Assembly: GCA_035710515.1 (NCBI GenBank)
Contig: DASTDE010000001.1
Coordinates: 248,001 to 312,000 of the forward strand
DNA length: 64,000 bases
Direction of reading: 5' to 3'
Origin: Candidatus Rubrimentiphilum sp.
GTDB taxonomy: Bacteria > Vulcanimicrobiota > Vulcanimicrobiia > Vulcanimicrobiales > Vulcanimicrobiaceae
How positions within the stretch are numbered: the stretch's first letter is position 1; each line of letters starts with the position of its first letter. This document shows positions 1-8,011 of this stretch, one piece after another. The notes beneath the pieces were generated by a model, which was given only the letters and a program-made list of their open reading frames with translations, was not told where the DNA came from and made no database searches. Position numbers and translations under genes: made by a program.

Positions 1-141
1 TGACACGCCTTGCGATTTGTCGTCGAAGCCGAACTCAAAACCGCAACAATGACAGATCTCATAAGAGGGATACCCCTCAAAATATGGTGGTTCCTCAAGA
101 CCTCGGTATCCGCACACCGGGCATTGAATTTTGTCGGGCAT
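1..141 (-). CDS. CPCC-type cysteine-rich zinc-ribbon protein (partial, 3' end cut by window edge)
   Basis: The first 47 codons of a small protein run off the left edge of the window. The ATG lies at 139-141. The translation begins MPDKIQCPVCGYRGLEE and continues with SYEICHCCGFEFGFDD, so two CxxC pairs are spaced about 25 residues apart. That spacing and the GYxxLEE / YEIC context match the Cys_rich_CPCC family, small presumed zinc-binding proteins of unknown role. It is the last gene of a minus-strand run that begins with lpd, 36 bp after the preceding membrane protein. It falls below the usual ORF length cut-offs because it is truncated here. The family assignment is from motif memory; function is unknown. 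Confidence 0.7.
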   Translation of the reverse strand, partial: MPDKIQCPVCGYRGLEEPPYFEGYPSYEICHCCGFEFGFDDKSQGVS

Positions 142-177
142 CTAGAAAGACGTAATGTGCAAAACCGTGGTGTCCTC

Positions 178-444
178 TCAAGTGAGGAGTAAGAAGGCCA
201 GGCCGAGCGAAATGCACGCTATCGAGAACAGGATACCCCGGCGGCGCAGATCTTGATCGACAGCCTCAGGATCGTCAAGCGCAAAAAAGCTGCGCACGAA
301 TTCTGGGACCCAACTTGGGAAGTTCTGTTGAGGAAAACTCTCTGCGTAAGGCTGAGAACTTGCGCGCCACGGAATGAAATGACAGCTCAGTATCGCCGCT
401 CCCGCTGCAATCAAAAATATCCCGACGCCTTGGGAGAACCTCAC
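178..444 (-). CDS. small two-helix membrane protein, unknown function
   Basis: An 88-residue protein with one hydrophobic segment near residues 7-23 and another at the extreme C-terminus (about 70-88). They are separated by a hydrophilic loop rich in Pro and acidic residues. The start is GTG at 444. It sits 15 bp after the rhodanese gene and 36 bp before the CPCC protein, so it probably belongs to the same transcript. No family was recognised. Topology suggests a small inner-membrane protein with an extracytoplasmic loop of about 45 residues. Confidence 0.6.
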   Translation of the reverse strand: MRFSQGVGIFLIAAGAAILSCHFIPWRASSQPYAESFPQQNFPSWVPEFVRSFFALDDPEAVDQDLRRRGILFSIACISLGLAFLLLT

Positions 445-459
445 AGTGCCGCCATGACA

Positions 460-762
460 TCAGGGGCGGGGTTCGGTCGGGAGGCCGGCGTCCTTCCATG
501 CGGAGTAGCCGCCTTCGAGCGCTTCCGCGTTTGTGTAACCTTTGCTTCGCAATGTTTGCGCCACGCGCGAACACGAGTTGCCGCTTCCGCAATACAGCAC
601 GACGTGCTCGTCCTTTGAAAACGGTAGATCGACCATCGCTTCAAGCTCCGCACCGTCGGCTCGTATCGAGCCGGGAATCTGCTGCTCGTCGGGACTCTTG
701 CGGATGTCGATGAGCTTGAGTTTGCCCGGCTGCGCATTTTTAATGTCCTGAATTGTTGCCAT
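460..762 (-). CDS. single-domain rhodanese-like sulfurtransferase
   Basis: A 100-residue single rhodanese domain. The early LIDIRKSPDEQQIPGSI motif is the family's DxR...xGHI-type loop. The active-site loop is VVLYCGSGNSCSRVA, with the Cys of YCGSGN as the predicted persulfide-carrying residue. The ending GGYSAWKDAGLP is the typical C-terminal helix. The frame is open 30 codons further upstream, but that part overlaps the RND gene and does not look like protein. The ATG at 762, 14 bp after the RND stop, gives the usual domain length. The likely role is sulfur transfer or cyanide/thiosulfate handling in the cytoplasm. A link to lipoate sulfur insertion by LipA in the same operon is possible but unproven. 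Confidence 0.9.
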   Translation of the reverse strand: MATIQDIKNAQPGKLKLIDIRKSPDEQQIPGSIRADGAELEAMVDLPFSKDEHVVLYCGSGNSCSRVAQTLRSKGYTNAEALEGGYSAWKDAGLPTEPRP

Positions 763-776
763 GAATGAAACCTTTG

Positions 777-3700
777 CTAGCCGACGGGCACGGCCGGAGC
801 GTCCGGTGCATCGAGGTGCAGCTCTACGGGGCGCCTCCGTCGCAATGCCCACGACTTCACGATCACGTAGAGTACGGGTGTGATTGCCAGATTGAGGAAC
901 GTTGAAACGATCATGCCGCCAAAAACCACGGTCCCGAGTGAATGGCGCGCCGCGCTGCCCGCGCCGCTTGCGAACACGAGCGGCGTTACGGCGACGATAA
1001 AGGCAATTGACGTCATGAGAATCGGGCGGAGTCGCGTTTGAGCCGCTCGCGAAGCGGCCGTGATAACATCCGCGCCTTGCGCGAGCTGCTGATTCGCAAA
1101 CTCGACGATAAGAATCGCACTCTTGCTCGCGAGGCCGATTAACATGACGAAGCCGACCTGCGCGTAGGCGTCGCTGGCAATATGACGGATATCCAGAAAG
1201 ACGAGCGCGCCGAGAATCGCGACCGGCACCGCCAGCAGCACGATAAACGGATCGACGAAACTTTCGTACTGCGCGGCCAAAACCAGAAACACGAAGACGA
1301 TGCCGACGCCGAAGATCAGCGCCGACAGCACGCCGCCCTCAATCTCGTCCAACGAGATGCCGGACCATTCGTAGAAGACGCCGGGCGGGTCGATCTTTGC
1401 GGCCAAGGCCTGCATCGCCGAGATCGCCTGGCCCGAGCCCTTTCCATCAGCCGGCTGCCCGTTGATTTCGATCGACCGATAGAGGTTGTAATGGTTGATG
1501 ATCGGCGCGGATAGCCCCAATTTCGTTGTCGCGAGTCCGCTGAGCGGTATCATTCCGCCGCTCTTGGAGCGCACGTACAAATATTGTAGCGACTGCAGCG
1601 ACGTGCGGTATGGTTCCTCCGCCTGCACCATGACGCGGTAGGACCGGTTCAGATAATCGAAATCGTTGACGTAGAACGAGCCGAGATCCGTCTGCATCGT
1701 ATTGAAAATGTCCGTCAGTGAGACTCCGACCGATTTGGCTTTCTCACGATCGATATGGATCTGCATCTGCGGCGAATTAATTCTAAAGGTGGTGAAGACG
1801 TTTTTCAGGCTTGGGTCCCGGTTCCCCAGACCCATATAGCCGAAGGCCGTCTGCATCAACACCGGTAGACCGACGTTGCCGCGATCTTCCAATTCGAACG
1901 AAAAGCCGCCGAAGTTTCCGACGCCCTGGATGGCGGGCAGATTGAACGCAAAGACCTGCGCATCGGTGATTCCGAAGAATTGCATCTGAATGCGTTGGAG
2001 CAGCGCCCCGAGCTGGTGCTCCGAACCGCGGCGGTCGGACCACGGCGAAAGCCGCGCGAACAGAATACCGCGATTAGGTCCGCTGCCGGTGAAACTAAAC
2101 CCCGAGACGTCGAAGACGTGCGTGATCTCGGGCTGCTTGAGAATCTTCTCGACCCGGTGCGCCACGTCGAGCTCGTGCGCGAGCGATGTTCCCTCCGGCG
2201 CTTGAATCGTGACGACGAAGAAGCCCTGATCCTCGTCGGGAATAAACGCGGTCGGCGCGGTCCGGAACATGATAATCGTCAGGAGCAGTGCTCCGATGAA
2301 CACTGCCGCCACAATATAACGAGCTTTGAACAAGTGCGGCAGCACGTCGCGATACCAGCCTCGGAACGCCGCCAAGCCGCGATTGAAGATGACGAACAGC
2401 GGGAAGTGCGAGTGATAGTCCGTGCGCAGCAAACGGGCGGACATCACCGGCGTCAGCGTCAACGAGGCAAAGAGCGAGATCGAAATCGACGCGGCGATCG
2501 TCATCGCGAACTGGCGGTAGAGTTGTCCGGTCGTTCCCGGAAAGAACGCCACCGGTACGAAGACCGCCAGCAAGACGAGCGACGACGCGACGACCGCGCC
2601 TTGGACTTCGTGCATGGCGGCCGCGGCCGCCTCGGCGCCGGACATGCCTTTCTCTTGAACGAAGCGCGCGATGTTCTCGATCACGACGATGGCGTCGTCG
2701 ACTACCAGACCGGTGGCGAGCGTCAATCCGAACAGCGTAATGGTGTTGATCGTGAAGCCGAAGAGTTTCATCACGAAGAACGTGCCGATGAGCGAAATCG
2801 GAAGCGTGACGGCCGGGATTATCGTCGATCGCGGATCCTGCAAGAAGAGATAGATGACCGCGATCACGAGGAATATCGAAAGCACCAGGGTTAGCACGAC
2901 TTCGCGGATCGATTCGTTGACGAACTCCGAACTGTCGAACGCCATCTCCCAGGTAACGCCGGGCGGGAATGATTTTTGCAGCAGCGCCAACTGTTCGCGT
3001 ACGCCCTTGGAGACCTGCAGCGCATTGGCGGATGGGAGTTGCAGCACGCCCATACCGACGGAGTTCTTGTTTCCATCGAAGGCAATGACGCTAGAGTAAT
3101 CCTCGGCGCCGAGCTCGACGCGAGCGACGTCGCCTAATCGAGTGAATCCGCCGCCCGGATCGGCGCGGACGATGATATTGCGGAACTGCGAAGGATCGCT
3201 CAATCGCCCTTCAGCGCGCACGCTTATAGTGAAGGGCTGATTGCTCGGTTGCGGCGCTCCGCCGATGCTGCCGGCCGCCACTTCCACGTTTTGCTCTTGC
3301 AGCGAGGAGAGTACGTCCGAGATCGCCAGATTGCGCGCCTGCAGTTGTTGCGGATTCACCCAGATGCGCATCGCGTAGCGCCGCTGGCCAAAGATGATGA
3401 CGTTGCTGACGCCGGGCACGCGTTTCAGCGAATTGACGACGTCCAGCTCGGCGTAGTTGCTTAAGAAGAGTTGGCCGTATTGCGAGTTATTGGACTGCAT
3501 CGCGATGGCCATCGCGAAGCTGCCGGAGTTCTTTGAGACCGTAACGCCCGTCTGTTTAACTTCGTTGGGCAGCCGGCCCAAAGCGGACTGCACCGCGTTT
3601 TGCACGTCGGTCGCGGCGATGTCGAGATTCGTTCCAAGATTGAACGTACACGTGATCGTGCTCGTGCCGTTATCCGAACTGGTCGAAGTGACGTAGCGCA

Positions 3701-3923
3701 GCCCCTCGACGCCGTTCACTGCCTGCTCCAGCGGCGTCGTCACCGCCGACTCGACGGCCTGGGCGTTCGCGCCGGTGTAAATCGCGTTTATGGTGACGAC
3801 CGGCGGCGCGATCTGCGGATACTGCGCGATCGGCAGCGTCGGAATGACGATGAAACCCGCGATGAGGACGACCAGCGAACAGACGATCGCCAAAATCGGC
3901 CGGCGTAAGAAGAACGGAGTCAT
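777..3923 (-). CDS. RND-type efflux pump inner-membrane permease (HAE1/AcrB-like)
   Basis: A 1048-residue proton-driven multidrug efflux permease of the AcrB/MexB type. It starts MTPFFLRRPILAIVCSL, the usual N-terminal helix. The proton-relay pair is visible in GLVVDDAIVVIENI (two adjacent Asp) and its partner Lys in GLASKSAILIVEFA, so the transport core looks intact. The length is normal for the family. A membrane-fusion partner and outer-membrane channel are usually encoded beside such a gene, but neither is present here. The gene begins 9 bp after the lipA stop and is followed 14 bp later by a rhodanese gene. The pump probably borrows a fusion protein and a TolC-like channel encoded elsewhere, such as the one near 36-37 kb. 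Confidence 0.95.
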   Translation of the reverse strand: MTPFFLRRPILAIVCSLVVLIAGFIVIPTLPIAQYPQIAPPVVTINAIYTGANAQAVESAVTTPLEQAVNGVEGLRYVTSTSSDNGTSTITCTFNLGTNLDIAATDVQNAVQSALGRLPNEVKQTGVTVSKNSGSFAMAIAMQSNNSQYGQLFLSNYAELDVVNSLKRVPGVSNVIIFGQRRYAMRIWVNPQQLQARNLAISDVLSSLQEQNVEVAAGSIGGAPQPSNQPFTISVRAEGRLSDPSQFRNIIVRADPGGGFTRLGDVARVELGAEDYSSVIAFDGNKNSVGMGVLQLPSANALQVSKGVREQLALLQKSFPPGVTWEMAFDSSEFVNESIREVVLTLVLSIFLVIAVIYLFLQDPRSTIIPAVTLPISLIGTFFVMKLFGFTINTITLFGLTLATGLVVDDAIVVIENIARFVQEKGMSGAEAAAAAMHEVQGAVVASSLVLLAVFVPVAFFPGTTGQLYRQFAMTIAASISISLFASLTLTPVMSARLLRTDYHSHFPLFVIFNRGLAAFRGWYRDVLPHLFKARYIVAAVFIGALLLTIIMFRTAPTAFIPDEDQGFFVVTIQAPEGTSLAHELDVAHRVEKILKQPEITHVFDVSGFSFTGSGPNRGILFARLSPWSDRRGSEHQLGALLQRIQMQFFGITDAQVFAFNLPAIQGVGNFGGFSFELEDRGNVGLPVLMQTAFGYMGLGNRDPSLKNVFTTFRINSPQMQIHIDREKAKSVGVSLTDIFNTMQTDLGSFYVNDFDYLNRSYRVMVQAEEPYRTSLQSLQYLYVRSKSGGMIPLSGLATTKLGLSAPIINHYNLYRSIEINGQPADGKGSGQAISAMQALAAKIDPPGVFYEWSGISLDEIEGGVLSALIFGVGIVFVFLVLAAQYESFVDPFIVLLAVPVAILGALVFLDIRHIASDAYAQVGFVMLIGLASKSAILIVEFANQQLAQGADVITAASRAAQTRLRPILMTSIAFIVAVTPLVFASGAGSAARHSLGTVVFGGMIVSTFLNLAITPVLYVIVKSWALRRRRPVELHLDAPDAPAVPVG

Positions 3924-3932
3924 GTCTTGTTG

Positions 3933-4814
3933 CTAAGCAAAGGCCTGTTCGGCATGATACGAACTGCGCGATAGCGGGCTGGAAACGACCTGATGAAAGC
4001 CTTTTGATTTCGCGAGCGCCCCGAGTTGCGCGAACTTTTGCGGGTGGATGAACGTCTCGACGGCCAAATGCTTCTTCGTGGGCTGCAAGTATTGGCCCAT
4101 CGTAAAAATGTCAACGCCGATCGACCGCGCGTCGTCCATAACGCTCTCAATCTCGTCGTCCGTTTCTCCCAAGCCGAGCATGATTGAGGTTTTGGTAAAA
4201 CGGTCGGGTGCGCGCAGCTTCGCATGCTCGAGAATGCGCATGGATTGGTCGTATTTTGCGCGCTTGTCGCGAACGCGCGGCGTGAGACGGCGAACCGTTT
4301 CCAAGTTATGCGCAAAAACGTCGGGCTTGGCATCGAGTACGATGTCGAGCGCCTTGAGGTCGCCGCGGTAGTCGCCGCTGAGAATCTCGACGCGCGAGCC
4401 GGGCACGCGTTCATGGATTTCGCGAACCGTGTTGGCGAAGATCAGTGCGCCGCCGTCGGCCAGATCGTCACGGTCGACCGCCGTCAGCACCAAATACTTC
4501 CAGCCTAAGTCGCGCACAGCTTCGGCGACGCGCACCGGTTCGAGCCAGTCCACCTCGCCTTTTGGATTGCCGGTCTTCACGTTGCAGAAGCGGCAGCCCC
4601 GCGTGCACGTGTCGCCGAGAATCATGATCGTCGCCGTGCCGGCGCCCCAGCACTCCGCCAGATTCGGGCACATGGCTTCTTGACAGACCGTGTTCAAACG
4701 CAGCCCGGTGACTTCGCGCTTCACGCGCTCGTAATCGTCGCCGTGGGGCAGCTTCACTTTGAGCCACTCCGGCTTAGGCACACGCTGCTCGCGAGTCAAG
4801 TCGATTTCGATCAT
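3933..4814 (-). CDS. lipA: lipoyl synthase (radical SAM)
   Basis: A 293-residue lipoyl synthase that inserts two sulfurs into protein-bound octanoyl groups. The auxiliary-cluster motif C44-x4-C49-x5-C55 (CQEAMCPNLAEC) and the radical-SAM motif C70-x3-C74-x2-C77 (CTRGCRFC) are both present. The C-terminal RSSYHAE motif at 283-289 supplies the Ser ligand of the auxiliary cluster. Its ATG overlaps the lipB stop by four bases (ATGA), implying translational coupling. It acts in the cytoplasm downstream of LipB, producing lipoylated carrier domains for complexes that share the Lpd subunit encoded just upstream. Confidence 0.97.
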   Translation of the reverse strand: MIEIDLTREQRVPKPEWLKVKLPHGDDYERVKREVTGLRLNTVCQEAMCPNLAECWGAGTATIMILGDTCTRGCRFCNVKTGNPKGEVDWLEPVRVAEAVRDLGWKYLVLTAVDRDDLADGGALIFANTVREIHERVPGSRVEILSGDYRGDLKALDIVLDAKPDVFAHNLETVRRLTPRVRDKRAKYDQSMRILEHAKLRAPDRFTKTSIMLGLGETDDEIESVMDDARSIGVDIFTMGQYLQPTKKHLAVETFIHPQKFAQLGALAKSKGFHQVVSSPLSRSSYHAEQAFA

Positions 4815-5539
4815 GCGACGACTCTCGTGGTGGCAATTACATTGTCATCCTGAGCCTGTCGAAGGACGACCGAGCGAGGCGCCACGGGCGCCGCAGACGA
4901 GGTCACGCACTCCAAGTCAAACTCTCTTGCGAACGCTCCCAACAACGCACTCTTCGCGTCATCCATCGAGATCGCGCGGCCGGTTTCGCGCGACAAGCTC
5001 GTAAGGCCGCGATCCGTCAGCCCGCACGGGTTGATCAGCTGATCGTACGAAAGTTCGTTGGAAACGTTTAGCGCGATGCCATGCATCGATGTCATTTTTC
5101 TTACCGACAGCCCGATCGCGCACAGTTGATTGTTGCCGACCCAGACGCCGGCATGGTCTGCGAAGCGCTCGCCGTGCACGCCGAACCCTGCGCATGCTTC
5201 GATCACGGCGCCTTCGAGCGCGCGCACCAACGGAACTATTTCGCGAAAGCGCTCTAGGCGCCGTATCGTATAGACGACCAGCTGCCCGGGCCCATGATAC
5301 GTGACGTCGCCGCCGCGTTCGGTCTCGACCACGTCCACGCCGCGCTGCGCCAGGACTTCGCGCGAAAGAAGAATGTTGGCGGTCTTCGCATTCCGCCCGA
5401 GGGTAATGACCGGCGGATGTTCGACGAAGATCCAGGTCTCGGGATCTCGGCCCGTGCGGACGCGTTCATGCAGTTCGCGCTGTAGGTCGTAAACCTCACG
5501 GTAGGGCCTTAACCCGAGCTCGAGGACTCTGGCCGTCAT
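4811..5539 (-). CDS. lipB: octanoyl-[ACP]:protein octanoyltransferase with substituted catalytic Lys and repeat-derived tail
   Basis: A 242-residue LipB that moves octanoate from acyl carrier protein to lipoyl domains. The RGGDVTYHGPGQLVVY block and the catalytic Cys172 in INPCGLTDRGLTS are present. In M. tuberculosis LipB the catalytic Lys142 lies 34 residues before Cys176. Here the residue 34 before Cys172 is Gln138 (codon CAA, in NNQLCAIGLSV), so the Lys is missing; Lys148 lies ten residues on. The last 25-30 codons (about RSVVLRQAQDDNVIA) are the translation of an interspersed repeat at 4841-4892, so the tail is longer than usual. The stop overlaps the lipA start. The gene lies 45 bp downstream of lpd. 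Confidence 0.95.
   Translation of the reverse strand: MTARVLELGLRPYREVYDLQRELHERVRTGRDPETWIFVEHPPVITLGRNAKTANILLSREVLAQRGVDVVETERGGDVTYHGPGQLVVYTIRRLERFREIVPLVRALEGAVIEACAGFGVHGERFADHAGVWVGNNQLCAIGLSVRKMTSMHGIALNVSNELSYDQLINPCGLTDRGLTSLSRETGRAISMDDAKSALLGAFAREFDLECVTSSAAPVAPRSVVLRQAQDDNVIATTRVVA
4841..4892 (+). repeat. interspersed repeat, copy A (short form), inside lipB 3' end
   Basis: It begins ATTGTCATCCTGAGC and continues with GTCGAAGGACGACCGAGC. Both blocks match copies B and C at 12 kb, but the inner hairpin insert seen there is absent. It lies wholly inside lipB and is translated in frame as the protein tail. Confidence 0.85.
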
Positions 5540-5584
5540 GTCAGCCCCCAGAACACCCCGGAAAAGACGTTTGTTGCACTCCCC

Positions 5585-7036
5585 CTATTTTGCGGGGACC
5601 GGCTGGGGCGTCTTCGGCTTGGGGTTCACGATATGAATCGCCTTGCCGTGAGCGGCTTCGGCCGCCTCCATAATGCCTTCGGTCAGCGTCGGATGCGGGT
5701 GGATAGAGAGGCCGATGTCTTCCAGCGTCGCCCCCATTTCGAGCGCGATGATGCCTTCGCCAATCAGCGACTCGGCCTGCGGCGCGACAATGTGCATGCC
5801 GAGCAGCATGTCGGTCTTCGCGTCGCCCACGAGTTTTATCAAGCCGTCGGTGTCGTTCATCGTGCGTGCGCGGCCGCTCGCTTTTTGCGGAAACTTTCCG
5901 ATGCGCACCTCGTAGCCGGCCGCCTTGGCGTCTTCCTCTGAAAGGCCGACGGTTGCAACTTCCGGATCTGTGTAGACGCAATTCGGAATCGCGACCGGAT
6001 CGAACGCGGCGGAGCGATCGCCCGCGATTACTTCGGCGGCGATGACGCCCTCTTTCATCGCTTTGTGCGCGAGCAGCGGCATCCCAGTGATGTCGCCGAT
6101 CGCGAAGATATTCTTTACTTTGGTACGGCGCTGCGGGTCGACGTCGATGAAACCGCGATCGTTGGTCTGCAAACCGGCGGCTTGCAAGTTTAAGTTATCG
6201 ACGACCGGCCGGCGTCCAACCGCGACGAGCACGCATTCGAACTCGCGCGTTTCGTCTTTGCCGTTCGTGCCTTCTCCGTTGAATGTCGCCTTGACGGTCT
6301 TCCCGTCTTTTTTGACATCGCCGACTTTGGTGTTGAGCATGATCTCGATGCCCTGTTTTTTGAGAATGCGTCCGAGCTCTTTGCCGATCTCGAGATCCGT
6401 GCCGGTTAAGATCTGCGGCATCATCTCGATGACCAAAACTTTGGCGCCCATACGCGCATAGACGGTCGCGAACTCCAAGCCAATCACGCCGCCGCCGATG
6501 ATCAAGATCGACTTCGGAGTGCTTTTCAGTTGCACGGCGTCGTCCGAATTGATGATCGTCTCGCCGTCGCGCGGCCACGCCTTCACGTCGACCGGCGCGC
6601 CGCCGGTCGCAATCACCGCGAACTGCGCCTTGATCGTGTCGGTGCCGCCCTCTTTTTTCTTGACCGTGATTTCGGTCGCGCTCTTGAAGGCGGCTTCGCC
6701 GTAGATGAACTCGACGTTGTTGAATTTGAATAATTGCTTGACGCCGCCAACGTTTGCGTTGACGACCTCGGTCCTGAACTTGGCGACGCCTTCGCGCTCG
6801 ACGTCCGCCTTCGGAACTTTTAACCCGAGCGCGCCGGCATGATCGATCTGCCGGATGATTTCGCCCACGTGCAATAATGCTTTTGTCGGAATGCAGCCCC
6901 AGTTCAAGCAAACGCCGCCCACCTCGTCGCGGTCCACGCAGATGACTTTCTTCCCGAGTTGCCCTAACCGGATTGCGGCGTGGTACCCGCCCGGACCGGC
7001 GCCGATAACGACCGCGTCTACTTGATGTTCAGCCAT
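5585..7036 (-). CDS. lpd: dihydrolipoamide dehydrogenase (E3)
   Basis: A 483-residue FAD/NAD-dependent flavoenzyme that reoxidises dihydrolipoyl groups on 2-oxoacid dehydrogenase or glycine-cleavage complexes. It shows the FAD-binding GAGPGGYHAA near the N-terminus, the redox disulfide motif GGVCLNWGCIPTKA, an NAD-binding GGGVIGLEFA and the C-terminal HPHPTLTE dyad with the catalytic His and Glu. An in-frame ATG 27 codons upstream would add a low-complexity leader. The ATG at 7036 (MAEHQVDAVV) gives family length; 7042 is another option. It heads the lpd-lipB-lipA operon and is divergent from mutY. The E1/E2 subunits are not in the window. Confidence 0.95.
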   Translation of the reverse strand: MAEHQVDAVVIGAGPGGYHAAIRLGQLGKKVICVDRDEVGGVCLNWGCIPTKALLHVGEIIRQIDHAGALGLKVPKADVEREGVAKFRTEVVNANVGGVKQLFKFNNVEFIYGEAAFKSATEITVKKKEGGTDTIKAQFAVIATGGAPVDVKAWPRDGETIINSDDAVQLKSTPKSILIIGGGVIGLEFATVYARMGAKVLVIEMMPQILTGTDLEIGKELGRILKKQGIEIMLNTKVGDVKKDGKTVKATFNGEGTNGKDETREFECVLVAVGRRPVVDNLNLQAAGLQTNDRGFIDVDPQRRTKVKNIFAIGDITGMPLLAHKAMKEGVIAAEVIAGDRSAAFDPVAIPNCVYTDPEVATVGLSEEDAKAAGYEVRIGKFPQKASGRARTMNDTDGLIKLVGDAKTDMLLGMHIVAPQAESLIGEGIIALEMGATLEDIGLSIHPHPTLTEGIMEAAEAAHGKAIHIVNPKPKTPQPVPAK

Positions 7037-7086
7037 GCGCATCGGCTTCGACGGGCTCGTGCTCACATCCGCCGAAGCATCGGGGC

Positions 7087-7974
7087 GTGAAGGCGACCCA
7101 AACTCGGCTGCTCGCATGGTATGCGCGCCACGGACGCGCGCATTTGCCGTGGCGCACGACGCGCGATCCGTATCGCATTCTGGTGAGCGAATTTATGCTG
7201 CAGCAGACGCAAGTCGAACGCGTGCTTCCAAAGTATCGTGCGTTTTTGAAACGGTTTCCCAATTTTGGAAAGCTGGCCGCGGCCTCGGTAGCAGACGTCG
7301 TTTGCGAATGGCAGGGCTTAGGCTACAATTCGCGGGCTGTCCGCTTGAAACGTATTGCGGAGATTGTTATCGAGCGATTCAACGGTGTGATGCCGAGCGA
7401 TGCGGAGACTCTACGGACGCTGCCCGGAATCGGTGCATACACGGCTGCGGCGCTACGCGCATTTGCGTTTGACATTGATGACGCGGCGATCGACACGAAC
7501 GTGCGCCGCGTGGTTCACCGCTTGCGTTATGGAGTGGAGCATCCGCCGAAGGTTACCCAAGCCGAGCTCGATGCAGAAGCGCAAGCTTTCGTGCCGCACT
7601 CCCACGGGCACGATTGGAATTCGGCGCTGATGGATTTAGGCGCGACGATCTGCACCGCGCGCGCGCCAAAGTGTGAGATCTGTCCTTTGCAAAAATTTTG
7701 CGCGGCCGCTCCGATAGACGCTGCGGCGTTGATGCGCGCGCGTTCCCCGAAACGTGCGGCGATGCCGTTCGCGCAAACGACCCGGTTCGCGCGAGGCCGT
7801 ATCATCGACCGGTTGCGCCGGCTGCCGCCGGGCAAACGGGTTTCGCTGCTCGTCTTACACCGCGAGCTCGACCTGCCGGGCAGATCGCGCGAAGAAGTCG
7901 CCGCGCTCGTCAAGGCCCTCGCTCGCGATGGTCTGGTGACGTTGCGCAAGGCGCAGGTGGCCCTGGCGGATTAG
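7087..7974 (+). CDS. mutY: A/G-specific adenine glycosylase lacking a NUDIX-type C-terminal domain
   Basis: A 295-residue HhH-GPD DNA glycosylase that removes adenine opposite 8-oxoguanine. The catalytic Glu35 lies in SEFMLQQTQV, as in MutY. The hairpin is LPGIGAYTAAA, the catalytic Asp136 is in IDTNVRRV, and the 4Fe-4S ligands are C189-x6-C196-x2-C199-x5-C205. The protein ends about 90 residues after the cluster. Instead of the MutT-like domain that reads 8-oxoG, the tail (LPPGKRVSLLVLHRELDLP...EEVAALVKALARDGLV) looks like a small winged-helix fold. It is divergent from lpd and followed closely by S9 peptidase genes. Confidence 0.9.
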   Translation: MKATQTRLLAWYARHGRAHLPWRTTRDPYRILVSEFMLQQTQVERVLPKYRAFLKRFPNFGKLAAASVADVVCEWQGLGYNSRAVRLKRIAEIVIERFNGVMPSDAETLRTLPGIGAYTAAALRAFAFDIDDAAIDTNVRRVVHRLRYGVEHPPKVTQAELDAEAQAFVPHSHGHDWNSALMDLGATICTARAPKCEICPLQKFCAAAPIDAAALMRARSPKRAAMPFAQTTRFARGRIIDRLRRLPPGKRVSLLVLHRELDLPGRSREEVAALVKALARDGLVTLRKAQVALAD

Positions 7975-8011
7975 GCAGGGCGACCCGCGTGGCCCTCGTA
8001 CCTTCGCATCG

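Noticed and set aside
1980-2894. 304-codon open frame opposite the RND gene
   Set aside because: Arg/Asp/Glu-rich shadow of a well-supported gene on the other strand; typical of GC-rich antisense frames.
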